Part shown: one piece after another, positions 1-8,847 of the stretch
Numbering within the stretch: position 1 is the stretch's first letter
Layout of the letters: every line of letters starts with the position of its first letter
DNA from: JAMZMI01 sp963848175
GTDB taxonomy: Bacteria; Bacteroidota; Bacteroidia; Cytophagales; Cyclobacteriaceae
DNA length: 64,000 nucleotides
NCBI GenBank assembly: GCA_963848175.1
Contig: CAWKCO010000003.1
Span: 682,001 to 746,000 of the forward strand
Direction: 5' to 3'
Program-made: the position numbers and the translations under genes
Notes under the pieces: model-generated
Seen by the model: only the letters and a program-made list of their open reading frames with translations
What the model was told of the DNA's origin: nothing
Database searches by the model: none

Positions 1-405
1 TATAAAAGGAAGCATATTATTCTTGGGACGGTGATCAGTATTTTGACGATTGGGTTGATGCTCTTTGTGTTGTCACGAATGGTGTTTAACAGCGAGGTTA
101 GTTATGCTCTGGGCGGACAAATTTCCACCTTGCACCTCAATATGCTGGCTTTTGGGATTTTGTATAGTCCTATATCTACGATACTTGGGCTTTTGAGCAA
201 TGTCATTAGCAGAAAGAATGAGTATGAGGCGGATGCCTATGCGGTTCATACTTATAGTGGAGAAGCGCTGATTTCGGCACTAAAGAAGCTAAGTAGCGAT
301 CATCTGTCCAACCTTACTCCGCACCCTGCCTATGTATTTTTTCACTACTCGCACCCTTCGCTCTTGCAGCGCGTGAGGGCAATGCATAAAGAAATGCAGG
401 CTTGA
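1..405 (+). CDS. M48-family (Ste24-like) metalloprotease, C-terminal fragment
   Basis: The reading frame is open from the first base of the window, so the start and the HExxH zinc site lie upstream. What remains has a hydrophobic segment (about residues 11-27), a second one (about 48-65), and the run NEYEADAYAV, which fits the third zinc ligand region (ExxxD) of M48 peptidases such as CAAX prenyl protease 1. The ending HPSLLQRVRAM also matches the typical HPP/S-ER-I-A C-terminus of that family. The family cleaves membrane or prenylated proteins at the membrane. The next gene is convergent and separated by a hairpin at 561-592. Family assignment is good. The exact substrate cannot be told from this part. 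Confidence 0.8.
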   Translation, partial: YKRKHIILGTVISILTIGLMLFVLSRMVFNSEVSYALGGQISTLHLNMLAFGILYSPISTILGLLSNVISRKNEYEADAYAVHTYSGEALISALKKLSSDHLSNLTPHPAYVFFHYSHPSLLQRVRAMHKEMQA

Positions 406-560
406 GTGAGGAATAGTCTGGTTTCAGAAGTAGTTAACGAATAAGGATTCAATTACAGGGTGCTTCTAGCAAGAAAAGTAGGCTTTTATGAGGGGAGGGT
501 TATACTCCAAAATGGAATTGGGTGTGTGGTAATTTCTAAAAGCAACTGCAAGGACATAAA

Positions 561-592
561 AAAAGCCAAATGAGATATTTCATTTGGCTTTT
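561..592. terminator. Bidirectional rho-independent terminator
   Basis: A 13-bp perfect stem (561-573 against 580-592) with a 6-nt loop is rich in A on one side and T on the other. It sits between the convergent M48 and TonB-domain genes and can end transcription from both. Confidence 0.8.
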
Positions 593-616
593 ACGCTGTT
601 CAATTGTTCGTTATAA

Positions 617-982
617 TTAGTCGATAGTGAGTTCGAAATTGATAGGAATTCTTACAGAAGTTGGAATAGTCTTTCCGTCGCTATTTCTAGCTGGAGTGAA
701 TTTCAAATCTGTGAGTGCTGATGCTACAGCCTCTTTCATTTGAACGCTTGGGTATGTTACAAACTTGTTGTCGGTAACATCTCCCTCTTCATTGATTTGT
801 AATACAACGATTACTTTTCCTTCAATACCATTTTCGTTAGAAACTTGTGGGTATTTGATTGCGCTGATCACCTCCGTCATATTTGTAGCTTTTGCAGATA
901 CTACCGCAACAGTAGGATCAGATGCGAAAGCAGTAGTTACGAAGAGTAATGCAACGATTGAGGTTATGGCTAGCTTTTTCAT
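617..982 (-). CDS. Small secreted TonB C-terminal-domain protein
   Basis: This 121-residue protein has a clear signal peptide (MKKLAITS... to about residue 20, ending at an AFA-S site). One domain follows, resembling the TonB/energy-transducer C-terminal fold: the segments GIEGKVIVVLQINEEGDV, MKEAVASALTDLKF and the ending SVRIPINFEL are characteristic. It lacks the transmembrane anchor and proline-rich spacer of a true TonB, so it is probably a free periplasmic domain and not an energy transducer. It is monocistronic, with the terminator at 561-592 directly downstream. The partner receptor is unknown. Such stand-alone domains are common in Bacteroidota. Confidence 0.75.
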   Translation of the reverse strand: MKKLAITSIVALLFVTTAFASDPTVAVVSAKATNMTEVISAIKYPQVSNENGIEGKVIVVLQINEEGDVTDNKFVTYPSVQMKEAVASALTDLKFTPARNSDGKTIPTSVRIPINFELTID

Positions 983-1487
983 GATTTTATGTATTTGTAG
1001 ATCGGTTAAGATCTTGTGTTATCTTTATTGTGACACCAAGTTATGCAAATGTTATGAGATTAACAATTCCGTAACATTAAGTTTTTGCTTTGAAAGGAGA
1101 TAAAATCGATAAAACAGTCATTATTTAAGTTGAATGCATGTGTGATGACTGTTTTGCTCGATTTAATATTGATAACATTTGGATAATATTGGTCTTGGGT
1201 GACTCGGTATGTTACGAAACGATTAATGAAGTGCTTTTGTGTTTATCATGGGAGGTTGGACTTTGTCTCTTTAGGAAACGGTCAAATTGTAAAAAAATCC
1301 TGACCAGGCTTGGTCAGGATTTACATAGAGGCTATGAGCCTTTTACACGAGAAATTTTTATAACTATCTGATAATAAGCAGCAAACAGCCAATGTTTGTG
1401 TGATTATCAAATGGACTTTATATAAGTTGATAAGCGGGTGACTTACCCCACTTTATTAATAAGAAATCTTTACTCCATTTATGAGGG
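983..1487. other. Intergenic region with 3' UTR terminator
   Basis: About 500 bases without a convincing gene. The part next to 982 must hold the promoter of the TonB-domain gene. The part next to 1488 is the 3' UTR of the peroxidase gene and holds the hairpin at 1295-1322. A plus-strand open frame at 1138-1371 has no protein-like features and runs through that hairpin. Confidence 0.6.
1295..1322 (-). terminator. Rho-independent terminator of the PhoX-like/peroxidase operon
   Basis: A 12-bp perfect stem (1295-1306 with 1311-1322) has a 4-nt loop. On the minus strand it is followed by a T run (complement of 1291-1297). It lies about 165 bases downstream of the peroxidase stop codon. Confidence 0.75.
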
Positions 1488-3323
1488 TTAATAATTGGCT
1501 AGGTTTGAATCTGTTAAGGTTTTCATGAAGGCAATCACTGCCTCAATTTCTGCGTTCGTCAGATTCAATGGTGTTGCGGGAAGGGTTTGATAAGGATTTT
1601 CCAAGCCCAAGCCAACACCTCCACCTTTATTGTAGAATTCCATTACTTCCTCTAGTGTTTGAAAGACACCATTGTGCATATATGGTGCCGTCAGCGTGAT
1701 GTTGCGAACGGTAGCCGTTTTGAAAAAGTACTTTCTTTCATCCACTTGATAGTTGTTGTACATTCCTAAGTCATCGTCCAATGTTGGGTTGTCAAAATCA
1801 GCAGTCTCAGGCACTCCCAGGTTTTCAAACTCGGTTTCGTCATATCTAGGAGGAACAGTGCCGTAAAATGCAGGAGCAAAGTGGCATGTTCCGCAAGCGG
1901 CCTTCCCCATAAATAAATTGAATCCTGTGATCTCTTGTTCAGACAGAGTTTCTTCCAAACCTTGAATATTGCGATCAAATTTGGAGTTGAAAGGAGCTAA
2001 GCTACGGATATACGAGGCGATGGCATTTCGTGAGTTGTTGCCATCTATCTCCGTTTTGTAGATATTATTGAATTGCTCTTTGTACCATGGGTTCTCGTTG
2101 ATCTTCTGAATCATCGTATCGAGATTGAGATGAAACTCCTTTGGGTTACTGATTACGTTGATGATTTGACCTTCTAAGCCAGCCCCACTTCCATCATAGA
2201 AAAACCGGTGCTGATAGGTCGAATAGGAGAGGGTAGGAGAGTTTCTCAAAAGATTTTTACCGTCGTTACCTAAGGCAAGTTTTCTGCCATCCGTAAAAGC
2301 TTTGTCTTGTTGATGACAGGTGGCGCAACTCATGTCTCTCGACAATGATAGATTCTTATCATTGAAAAGCACCTTGCCAAGGTTGACCAATTCTTCTGTG
2401 AGTGGGATGGAATGAGGCGGGGCAAACTGCTCAACATTGAAGAAGTCTTTAGAGAATAGGTTAGTGGCAGTAGGTGTGAGTGTACGGGATGTATGCGGTG
2501 AAATGCCCCAGTCTAAAGCCGTTTTGTTGATCAAGTCTAGCTGCGCGTTGGTGTGATTTTTAATAAAACTGTATCTATCAAAAGAATCAAAATCACCGTC
2601 TTTGAGTACGCGAATAGTTTTATCTATTTCACTCCCCCATTCCTGCAATAGTTTTTCATCAATGAAAGCTCCATTGCAAATAATAAGTAAGTCGCGAATA
2701 GACTGATAGGTATAGATGGCTTCCTCTAGAGAGGCAGAGCGGGCAGGCGAATCGAATCCGGTAATTCCTTTAGTAGCTACATTCACTATGGCATCACGCA
2801 CGAGTTTTAAATGATCTACTTCGTTTTGACGGTAAATCATATGATTCAAACTGATGAAGGGTAACCTAGCCTTCAAAAAATTCACGTTCTGCGAGAAAAG
2901 ATTTGCGTCCCATTCGCCTTCCATAAAGAGGAGTTCTTCTAGTACCTGATAGCTTTTGGGCTGTATTCTTTTGATATCGGTATAGTCATCCACTTCTATT
3001 TTCAGCAGATTGGGGCCATTTATGGTTTTGTAGTTTTCATGATCATAAGCGATCAAAATAGGCTCTGATTTTTTGTACCACTTGCGAGATTGCGCAAAGA
3101 GCTGCTGGTTTTTCGCTATGCTCAAAGAGGTATCCATTGACGTCAGATAGTACTCGGCACTATCTAGCATCTGCTGATAGTAAGTCCTGATGGCGGTAGT
3201 CGTAGCTGAAGTCTCAAAGCCAGAAAAGGTTTCTTTTTTCGGAGACTCACAACTTGAGAACACATAAATAAGCAGAGCTCCTATGAGGAGCTCTGCTTTA
3301 AAAGATTTAAACTTTGCTATCAT
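1488..3323 (-). CDS. Di-haem cytochrome c peroxidase/MauG-family lipoprotein
   Basis: A 611-residue lipoprotein with signal and lipobox FSSC (Cys25). Residues about 40-280 form a helical N-terminal domain that I do not firmly recognise; it resembles the imelysin-like extensions seen on Bacteroidota peroxidases. The C-terminal half is the bacterial di-haem peroxidase/MauG fold with two c-type haem motifs, CATCH (about 333-337) and CGTCH (about 477-481). A late AEIEAVIAFMKTL helix is typical of cytochrome c domains. These enzymes reduce hydrogen peroxide or oxidise a protein or copper-chelate partner, using electrons delivered through the two haems in the periplasm or at the cell surface. The gene follows the PhoX-like gene after a 6-base gap, so the two form an operon. 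The partner substrate is not evident. Confidence 0.88.
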   Translation of the reverse strand: MIAKFKSFKAELLIGALLIYVFSSCESPKKETFSGFETSATTTAIRTYYQQMLDSAEYYLTSMDTSLSIAKNQQLFAQSRKWYKKSEPILIAYDHENYKTINGPNLLKIEVDDYTDIKRIQPKSYQVLEELLFMEGEWDANLFSQNVNFLKARLPFISLNHMIYRQNEVDHLKLVRDAIVNVATKGITGFDSPARSASLEEAIYTYQSIRDLLIICNGAFIDEKLLQEWGSEIDKTIRVLKDGDFDSFDRYSFIKNHTNAQLDLINKTALDWGISPHTSRTLTPTATNLFSKDFFNVEQFAPPHSIPLTEELVNLGKVLFNDKNLSLSRDMSCATCHQQDKAFTDGRKLALGNDGKNLLRNSPTLSYSTYQHRFFYDGSGAGLEGQIINVISNPKEFHLNLDTMIQKINENPWYKEQFNNIYKTEIDGNNSRNAIASYIRSLAPFNSKFDRNIQGLEETLSEQEITGFNLFMGKAACGTCHFAPAFYGTVPPRYDETEFENLGVPETADFDNPTLDDDLGMYNNYQVDERKYFFKTATVRNITLTAPYMHNGVFQTLEEVMEFYNKGGGVGLGLENPYQTLPATPLNLTNAEIEAVIAFMKTLTDSNLANY

Positions 3324-3329
3324 CTATGA

Positions 3330-4943
3330 TTAACGATCTAAACCTGTGATTTTGAATAGGAATGAACCTTCTAGTCCTGCTGATTCGATGTTGATAGCTG
3401 TAGGATCGTAGAACTGAGACCCATCTGCTCTTACTGCCTCATCAGGAGTAGTAGCTGAGTTCCATCCATGTACTTGTGCACCACCGATGAAAGTAGACTC
3501 AGAGGCGCCAATGATATCTGTTACGTCAATCAAGCCAGTGATTTCCCACATGTCAGAAGTAGTTCCGTATCCCATGCCTGCGGCCGTTGCTTGATCGCAC
3601 TCCATTACCGTTTTCAACGTCTTGTTTTCGATGCTGTATTGATAAAGTTTGGCATAACCGGAGATGGCTGTATTCGCAGAAGCATAACCATTAGGGTCTT
3701 CTTGTATGTATACATAGTTCTCTGTTACAAGAATATTATCTGGGCTGTGAAACCCGTCAGCTATGCCGCCTACTTTGTCACCATCTAATATACATGTGAT
3801 CTTCGCGTCCGCAGTAGGGTCTGTTTCGTTCAGCTCCACCATATATATTCTTCCGAAAGAAGTTCCTCTCTCTCCAAGGGCAGGATTTGAACTTGTGCGT
3901 CTACCTGTCACACAGAAAAAAAGTGTTCTTTGATTGGCCGCCGACCCTCTTCTCCAGTCAATGTCCTCGATTCTTTGAAATCCAATAGCGATAGAGTCTA
4001 CAGCTTCTTGATTGAGTTCATCGATGGTGCGCTCAGTCATTTCTACCCACTCTACAGGGTATTCTTGGCCTTCTACCATTCCCATTTCAAACTTAAGACC
4101 ACCTCCGCCGATGTTCTCAGCAGTGTTCTTACCTCTTAAAACATATAAGTCTCCTCTGTCCAAATCTCCACGATTTCCCACATACATACCGAAATGACCT
4201 TGTGGATAAAAGTTGTCAGAATGATCATCACCCATAAAAACCACCGTCTTTGTAGGGTAAGCATCTTTGCCGATAGCCACGGCATTTTCAGTAGACCATT
4301 CACCTAAAGCTGGTAATCTCAATGCAAAAGACGCTTCCTTTGAAGATCTGAAAGGATTAACCATGTAGACACCTTTGTTTGCACCTCCCCATTCTCCACC
4401 AGATAGGTAAAGTGGGCCGAAACCATGCTCCTCTACTGTAATAGAAGATCCAGAGCACTGCGCGGTGTAGGCAGTAGCTTGCGCATTCACAATGTACTCT
4501 CCATGAAGGGGCTGCAATTTGTCGTTCATTTTGATGCGTGCAATGGAGTAATCTCTCTCAAGGTTATTGATGAAAGAATAAGTACCATCCTCATTTTTGT
4601 AAAGCGCAGCACCGTCCATGTACGAACCATACACAAAGTCTGAATCTGAAGGAAGGATGTCTTCAGAAGACATGATCATGGTTAGTTTTGCTGAAGCAAA
4701 ATCGCCTGATAATTTGAAAACCTCATCTGGAGTTGCAGATGTTTCTAGCGGTTTCAATGTGTTTTCGGGCATGGTGAAATTTTGTCCGTCGATACCGTTT
4801 GCTCCATCTTTTCCGTCATTGCCATTCAACCCATCCTTACCGGCAGGTCCTGTTTCGCCCTCTGGGCCTTCGCAATTCATAAATAGCGCGCCGGACAAAA
4901 GTGCGCAGCTCATTAAAAAAGTAATTTGTCTTAGTAATTTCAT
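3330..4943 (-). CDS. PhoX-like (DUF839-type) lipoprotein with collagen-like stalk
   Basis: I start this at the ATG at 4943 (MKLLRQITF), which gives a proper signal peptide. An upstream start at 5033 would bury that signal behind 30 residues. The mature end begins at Cys24 and goes straight into ten Gly-X-Y triplets (GPEGETGPAGKDG...), a collagen-like spacer seen on Bacteroidota lipoproteins. The rest (about residues 60-537) has features of the PhoX/DUF839 beta-propeller: an LGEWSTENA segment, VVFMGDD, a GDLYVLRG strand and FHSPDNI. PhoX enzymes are Ca/Fe-dependent phosphatases. Whether this one keeps the metal site I cannot confirm by eye. It is the first gene of an operon with the di-haem peroxidase. 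A surface-anchored calcium-binding propeller without phosphatase activity is the main alternative. Confidence 0.65.
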   Translation of the reverse strand: MKLLRQITFLMSCALLSGALFMNCEGPEGETGPAGKDGLNGNDGKDGANGIDGQNFTMPENTLKPLETSATPDEVFKLSGDFASAKLTMIMSSEDILPSDSDFVYGSYMDGAALYKNEDGTYSFINNLERDYSIARIKMNDKLQPLHGEYIVNAQATAYTAQCSGSSITVEEHGFGPLYLSGGEWGGANKGVYMVNPFRSSKEASFALRLPALGEWSTENAVAIGKDAYPTKTVVFMGDDHSDNFYPQGHFGMYVGNRGDLDRGDLYVLRGKNTAENIGGGGLKFEMGMVEGQEYPVEWVEMTERTIDELNQEAVDSIAIGFQRIEDIDWRRGSAANQRTLFFCVTGRRTSSNPALGERGTSFGRIYMVELNETDPTADAKITCILDGDKVGGIADGFHSPDNILVTENYVYIQEDPNGYASANTAISGYAKLYQYSIENKTLKTVMECDQATAAGMGYGTTSDMWEITGLIDVTDIIGASESTFIGGAQVHGWNSATTPDEAVRADGSQFYDPTAINIESAGLEGSFLFKITGLDR

Positions 4944-5380
4944 TGATTTCTTGGTTATAAGTTTTTTGATGCCACCAAGAAAGGCCACCAGTGTTTTTTG
5001 AGGGTGAATGAAAAAATACCAATCCATTATCAAATTGAGTACGAAATAATATTGCTCTAATTATTAGGTAATGATGTTTTCACAGGATGAAAGCGTAATG
5101 GAATTTATGGTATGCTGGTAAGAGAATAGCAATAAAAAATGCTTTTGAAAGTGGAGAAATGAGAATATGATAAGGGGGTCTTAAAGTTGAGGTAATATGA
5201 AATGTGCATAAATATTCGAGGGCGAATTTATACCGCGCCGCGTAGGCCAACCCTGCCTTGCCGACAGGCTGACATGTGACCGTGAAAAAATAATCCTATA
5301 GCTATGGTTCAGGCTTCCAACGGAAGGAAACGAAACTGGGTCTTTTTGCGAATTTGAAATAATCATACGATGAACACAAA
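4944..5380. other. Divergent intergenic region
   Basis: The region separates the PhoX-like operon (leftward) from the lipoprotein/M64 operon (rightward) and should hold both promoters. No strong Bacteroidota -7 box could be fixed. Around 5236-5275 there is a GC-rich patch with a short imperfect inverted repeat (CCTGCC...GACAGG). No gene is supported. Confidence 0.4.
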
Positions 5381-5848
5381 ATGAGAAGTACTCTTATACT
5401 GTTGCTCTTGCTGATGGGCAGTGTTGCTTGTAAAACCAATAGGGGGATTTCTACCGTCCAAAGCGAAGCGGATAGTGGGGAAGGGGAACAAATACTCTTT
5501 CTTAACTTCTATATATCACAAGATAGCGCAAAGGCGATCAGAGTTAGTTTGGTGGAGCATGTCTGGGTAGAGGGAGCGTTTAAAGAGAAGTCCCCAACCT
5601 TGCAGATGGGCAATGGAGTTTTAGTGTTGGAGTTTTTGGATAAAAATCAGCAGATGTTGTCAAAGCATTCACTTTCCCATCCTGTGAAAGTTTCTTTGGA
5701 ATCATTTGCTCCCAGTGGGAATATTGAACGTAAAGAAATACACTTAAAACAAACCACATTCACTGTGAGGGCAAACGTCTCTAGGGGAGCTGCTTATGTA
5801 AGGGTGAATGATATAAACGGAATGATTGACATAATAGCATTGCAATGA
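5381..5848 (+). CDS. Lipoprotein of unknown function, upstream of M64 peptidase
   Basis: This 155-residue protein has a short signal peptide and lipobox SVAC (Cys17). The rest is predicted beta-rich, with no catalytic motif that I recognise. Its last codons overlap the M64 peptidase start by four bases (ATGA), so the two are translationally coupled. This suggests a partner, chaperone or inhibitor role for the peptidase, but that is inference from position only. The start at 5381 is preceded by an A-rich stretch typical for this genome. Confidence 0.6.
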   Translation: MRSTLILLLLLMGSVACKTNRGISTVQSEADSGEGEQILFLNFYISQDSAKAIRVSLVEHVWVEGAFKEKSPTLQMGNGVLVLEFLDKNQQMLSKHSLSHPVKVSLESFAPSGNIERKEIHLKQTTFTVRANVSRGAAYVRVNDINGMIDIIALQ

Positions 5849-7236
5849 AAAAGTGGTTGATAGCAACAAGTGTTTGTCTTGCGCTTTGTGAGACACACGC
5901 ACAAAATTATAAAGTGGATACACTATGGATGGGAGGGGCGTCTGACAATAGAATCAACTACGTGATACTGGGAGATGGATATTTGGAATCGCAGCTGCCC
6001 ACATTTATTGAGGATGCAGAGAAATTGACACAGGAATTATTTGATATTGCTCCGTACAAAGAGTATGTTAATTTTTTCAATGTATTCTGTGTTTCTGTGC
6101 CTTCCAATGAGGAGGGAGCGGCCAATGATCCTGAGCATCTAATCGATAACTTTTATGGCAGCACCTTTAATTTTGCCGGAATAGAAAGGCTCCTCGTGCC
6201 TACCAACAATGTGCGTATCTCCGAAGTGCTCATTCATAATTTTCCTGCTTATGATCAGGTATTTATGCTTGTCAACTCCGATAAATATGGAGGCTCTGGG
6301 GGGTGGGTAGCCACATCCTCTACCAATGAACTATCTACAGAGATAGCCATTCATGAGTTGGGGCACTCATTTGCTGGTTTGGCAGATGAATATTGGGCTG
6401 GAGAACAATATGCAGTAGAAACTTTCAATATGTCACAAGAGACGTCATGTCAGATCCGATGGCACAATTGGCTGGGAGATGAAAATATTGGCATCATCCC
6501 ACATTCAGAAAGCCCTACTTGGCAAAAACCTCATGACAACTGCAAAATGCAGTTTTTGGGAACCCCATTTTGCGCGGTATGTCGTGAGCAGTTCGTCAAT
6601 GCCATTCATGGGCTCATCTCTTCGATAGATAGCTATTCTCCCCAGACTCTGGATCGTGTGGATGAGAATATTTTCTTTGATATTAGTCTGGTGGCTCCCG
6701 TGCCAAACACGCTGAAAACCACATGGTTTCTAAACGGACACCACCTGGCATCTGATGTACTCTCGGTGGAGATACTCTCCAGCCAGTGGAATGACGGAAC
6801 GAACATCTTGCGTGCCGATGTGTATGACAGCACTACCTATGACAGGCGCACGACTATGTATGTGAATACTGTGGAGTGGGAGATCAACAGCAGCGTCACT
6901 TCAATGTGGAGCAAGACCGCAGAGGAGAGAGCGGAGTATCTTGGTGGAAAGGTGCTGTCGGTGGAGCGTGCCAATACGGAACGGCTCAGCTGGAGTGTAT
7001 ACCCTAACCCTACACCCGATCGGTTGAAGATTGACTTTGAACTTTATCATATGGGCAATACCCAGCTATTGATCCACAATGAAGCCGGGCAGTTGATAGC
7101 TCAAACTTCGGCACGGAGGCAGGCGGGGAAATATCATGATGAGATAGACTTGAGTGGCTATGATGCAGGGGTGTATTTCTTAACCTTCGAGGCTGGTGGT
7201 TATAAACAAACGGTCAAAGTGATTAAGGGGGATTAG
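5845..7236 (+). CDS. Secreted M64-family (IgA-peptidase-like) metalloprotease with T9SS sorting domain
   Basis: This 463-residue protein starts with a signal peptide (ending near HAQ, residue 20). The zinc site HELGHSFAGLADEYW (about residues 170-184) matches the HExxHxxGxxxDEY pattern of peptidase family M64, first described for an IgA protease. Cysteines around CKMQFLGTPFCAVCREQF follow, as usual in the family. The last about 80 residues (VYPNPTPDRLKIDF ... GVYFLTFEAGGYKQTVKVIK) are a type A type IX secretion sorting domain, so the enzyme should be exported through the outer membrane and anchored or released. The stop codon runs directly into the first palindromic repeat element. It overlaps the preceding lipoprotein gene by four bases. 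Confidence 0.9.
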   Translation: MKKWLIATSVCLALCETHAQNYKVDTLWMGGASDNRINYVILGDGYLESQLPTFIEDAEKLTQELFDIAPYKEYVNFFNVFCVSVPSNEEGAANDPEHLIDNFYGSTFNFAGIERLLVPTNNVRISEVLIHNFPAYDQVFMLVNSDKYGGSGGWVATSSTNELSTEIAIHELGHSFAGLADEYWAGEQYAVETFNMSQETSCQIRWHNWLGDENIGIIPHSESPTWQKPHDNCKMQFLGTPFCAVCREQFVNAIHGLISSIDSYSPQTLDRVDENIFFDISLVAPVPNTLKTTWFLNGHHLASDVLSVEILSSQWNDGTNILRADVYDSTTYDRRTTMYVNTVEWEINSSVTSMWSKTAEERAEYLGGKVLSVERANTERLSWSVYPNPTPDRLKIDFELYHMGNTQLLIHNEAGQLIAQTSARRQAGKYHDEIDLSGYDAGVYFLTFEAGGYKQTVKVIKGD

Positions 7237-7395
7237 GGCAAAACGAAGCAATCTCCTGGTTGAATAGCGCGCCCTTTGCCGAAGCAAACCATACCATAAC
7301 CCCAGAAGCGCTTTTCCCGAATACTATTCTCGTTCGATACATCAAGATTGCTTCATCTGATTTTGCTATCGCAAACCCAGCTTCGCAATGACGTG
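7235..7395. repeat. Palindromic element copy 1, left end truncated
   Basis: The copy begins at the stop codon of the M64 gene, within the GGGCAAAACGAAGCAATC part of the unit, and ends with the right terminus CGCAATGACGTG. The outer left arm is missing, so the M64 gene end and the array junction coincide. The spacer after it (7396-7443) is shared with later units. Confidence 0.85.
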
Positions 7396-7443
7396 TCGCT
7401 ATGTTTATTTATTAGTGTTGCTAATTTTTTTGTTTAAAGGATT

Positions 7444-7494
7444 CGTCATTGCGAGGCTTTTACCTGTCGTAGACGGGGCAAAACGAAGCAATCT
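7444..7494. repeat. Palindromic element, left half only (copy 2)
   Basis: The left terminus CGTCATTGCGAGGC, the small inner hairpin (CCTGTCGTAGACGGGG) and GAAGCAATCT are present. The right two thirds of the unit is replaced by the GIY-YIG gene and its leader. Confidence 0.85.
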
Positions 7495-7550
7495 TAAGGT
7501 TCTTGCATAGACAATCTTGATGTTTAAAATAATCCTACTATTTTCAAAGG

Positions 7551-7850
7551 ATGGAAAAGGGAGGAGTCATTTATATTTTGGCAAACAAGAATAATACAAC
7601 ACTCTATGTAGGCGTGACATCTGATTTGGTTTCGAGAATTTATGACCATAAAAATCATCGATATCAACGAAGTTTTACAGCCCGCTATAATGTAACTAAG
7701 CTGGTATATTATGAAGCGTATCATTCCATAGAAGAGGCAATTAGTCGTGAGAAGCAATTGAAAGCAGGATCCAGAATGAAGAAAGAGGCATTAATAAATA
7801 GTCTGAATCCAGGTTGGAATGACCTGTATGACGAAGTATTGAAATGGTAG
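7551..7850 (+). CDS. GIY-YIG nuclease-domain protein (UvrC/YhbQ-like)
   Basis: A 99-residue single-domain protein. It shows the GIY-YIG signature as VIYILANKNNTTLYVGV (residues about 6-22) with the usual 10-residue spacing, a following Arg (SRIYDHK), a Glu-rich helix (EEAISREKQLK) and the closing NPGWNDL. All are standard for the small GIY-YIG proteins common in Bacteroidota. The fold cuts DNA using Tyr, Arg and Glu. No DNA-binding extension is present. The gene interrupts a tandem array of palindromic elements: a half element ends 56 bases before its start and full elements resume about 40 bases after its stop. That makes mobilisation of, or cutting at, the repeats plausible, but this is inference. 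Confidence 0.85.
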   Translation: MEKGGVIYILANKNNTTLYVGVTSDLVSRIYDHKNHRYQRSFTARYNVTKLVYYEAYHSIEEAISREKQLKAGSRMKKEALINSLNPGWNDLYDEVLKW

Positions 7851-7892
7851 GGTATCGCACGTCATTGCCAGACTTTGGTTTTTCTTTCAGAG

Positions 7893-8087
7893 CACGTCAT
7901 TGCGAGGCTTTTCCCTGTCGCAGACGGGGGAAAACGAAGCAATCTCATGGTTGACTAGCACTTCCTTTTCCGAAGCAGACCATCACCGTAATCCCAGAAG
8001 CTCTCTTCCCGAATACTATTCTCGTTCGATACATCAAGATTGCTTCACCTGATTTTGCTGCCGGAAACCCAGCCTCGCAATGACGTG
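7893..8087. repeat. Palindromic element copy 3 (complete)
   Basis: Length about 195 bp. The outer inverted arms are 17 bp (CACGTCATTGCGAGGCT and its complement at the end). Inner arms are GAAGCAATCT and AGATTGCTTC, and a small hairpin (TTTTCCC/GGGAAAA) lies in the left arm. A degenerate CACGTCATTG start and a GACTTTGGTTTTTC leader precede it and reappear before copy 4. Confidence 0.9.
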
Positions 8088-8174
8088 TCGCTATGTCTAT
8101 TTATTTAGTGTTGTTGATTTGGTTGTGAAAGGGTGTACAATCTCAGATTCAAGACTTTGGTTTTTCTTTCAGAG

Positions 8175-8369
8175 CACGTCATTGCGAGGCTTTTCCCTGT
8201 CGCAGACGGGGGAAAATGAAGCAATCTCATGGTTGACTAGCACTTCCTTTTCCGAAGCAAAACCATACCGTAATCCCAGAAGTGCTCTTCCCGAATACTA
8301 TTCTCGTTTGATACATCAAGATTGCTTGACCTGATTTTGCTGCCGCAAACCCAGCCTCGCAATGACGTG
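8175..8369. repeat. Palindromic element copy 4 (complete)
   Basis: Nearly identical to copy 3 over its whole length and with the same 17-bp inverted ends. It lies 282 bases from copy 3 and 243 from copy 5. It is preceded by a 23-base leader (8152-8174) duplicated from before copy 3. Confidence 0.9.
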
Positions 8370-8417
8370 TCGCTATGTTTATTTATTAGTGTTGCTAATT
8401 TTTTTATTTAAAGGATT

Positions 8418-8607
8418 CGTCATTGCGAGGCTTTTGCCTGTCGCAGACGGGGGAAAACGAAGCAATCTCATGGTTGACTAGCACTTCCTTTTCCGAAGCA
8501 GACCATGCCGTAATCCCAGAAGCGGTTTTTCCGAATACTATTCTCGTTCGATACATCAAGATTGCTTCACCTGATTTTGCTGCCGCAAACCCAGTCTCGC
8601 AATGACG
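8418..8607. repeat. Palindromic element copy 5 (complete)
   Basis: Same unit with ends CGTCATTGCGAGG and its complement. The spacer before it (8370-8417) matches the spacer after copy 1, showing that element plus spacer was duplicated as a unit. Confidence 0.9.
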
Positions 8608-8657
8608 GAGCGCTATGTCTATTTATTAGTGTTGTTGATTTTTTTATTTAAAGGATG

Positions 8658-8847
8658 CGTCATCGGTAGGCTTTTCCCTGTCGCAGACGGGGAAAAACGA
8701 AGCAATCTCATGGTTGACTAGCACTTCCTTTTCCGAAGCAGACCATACCGTAATCCCAGAAGCGCTCTTCCCGAATACTATTCTCGTTCGATACATCAAG
8801 ATTGCTTCACCTGATTTTGCTGCCGCAAACCCAGCCTCGCAATGACG
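8658..8847. repeat. Palindromic element copy 6, left end mutated
   Basis: Same unit, 240 bases from copy 5. Its left terminus reads CGTCATCGGTAGG instead of CGTCATTGCGAGG. A further right-end fragment (CCTCGCAATGACGTA) follows at about 8869-8884. Confidence 0.88.

Noticed and set aside
1138..1371. Plus-strand open frame of 77 codons
   Set aside because: It runs through a perfect terminator hairpin, has no recognisable features, and lies in the 3' UTR of the peroxidase gene.
7524..7757. Antisense open frame over the GIY-YIG gene
   Set aside because: The sense frame has the complete GIY-YIG signature; the antisense frame has none.
7235..8847. Possible CRISPR array in the palindromic repeats
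   Set aside because: The units are about 190 bp with long inverted ends and conserved spacers.
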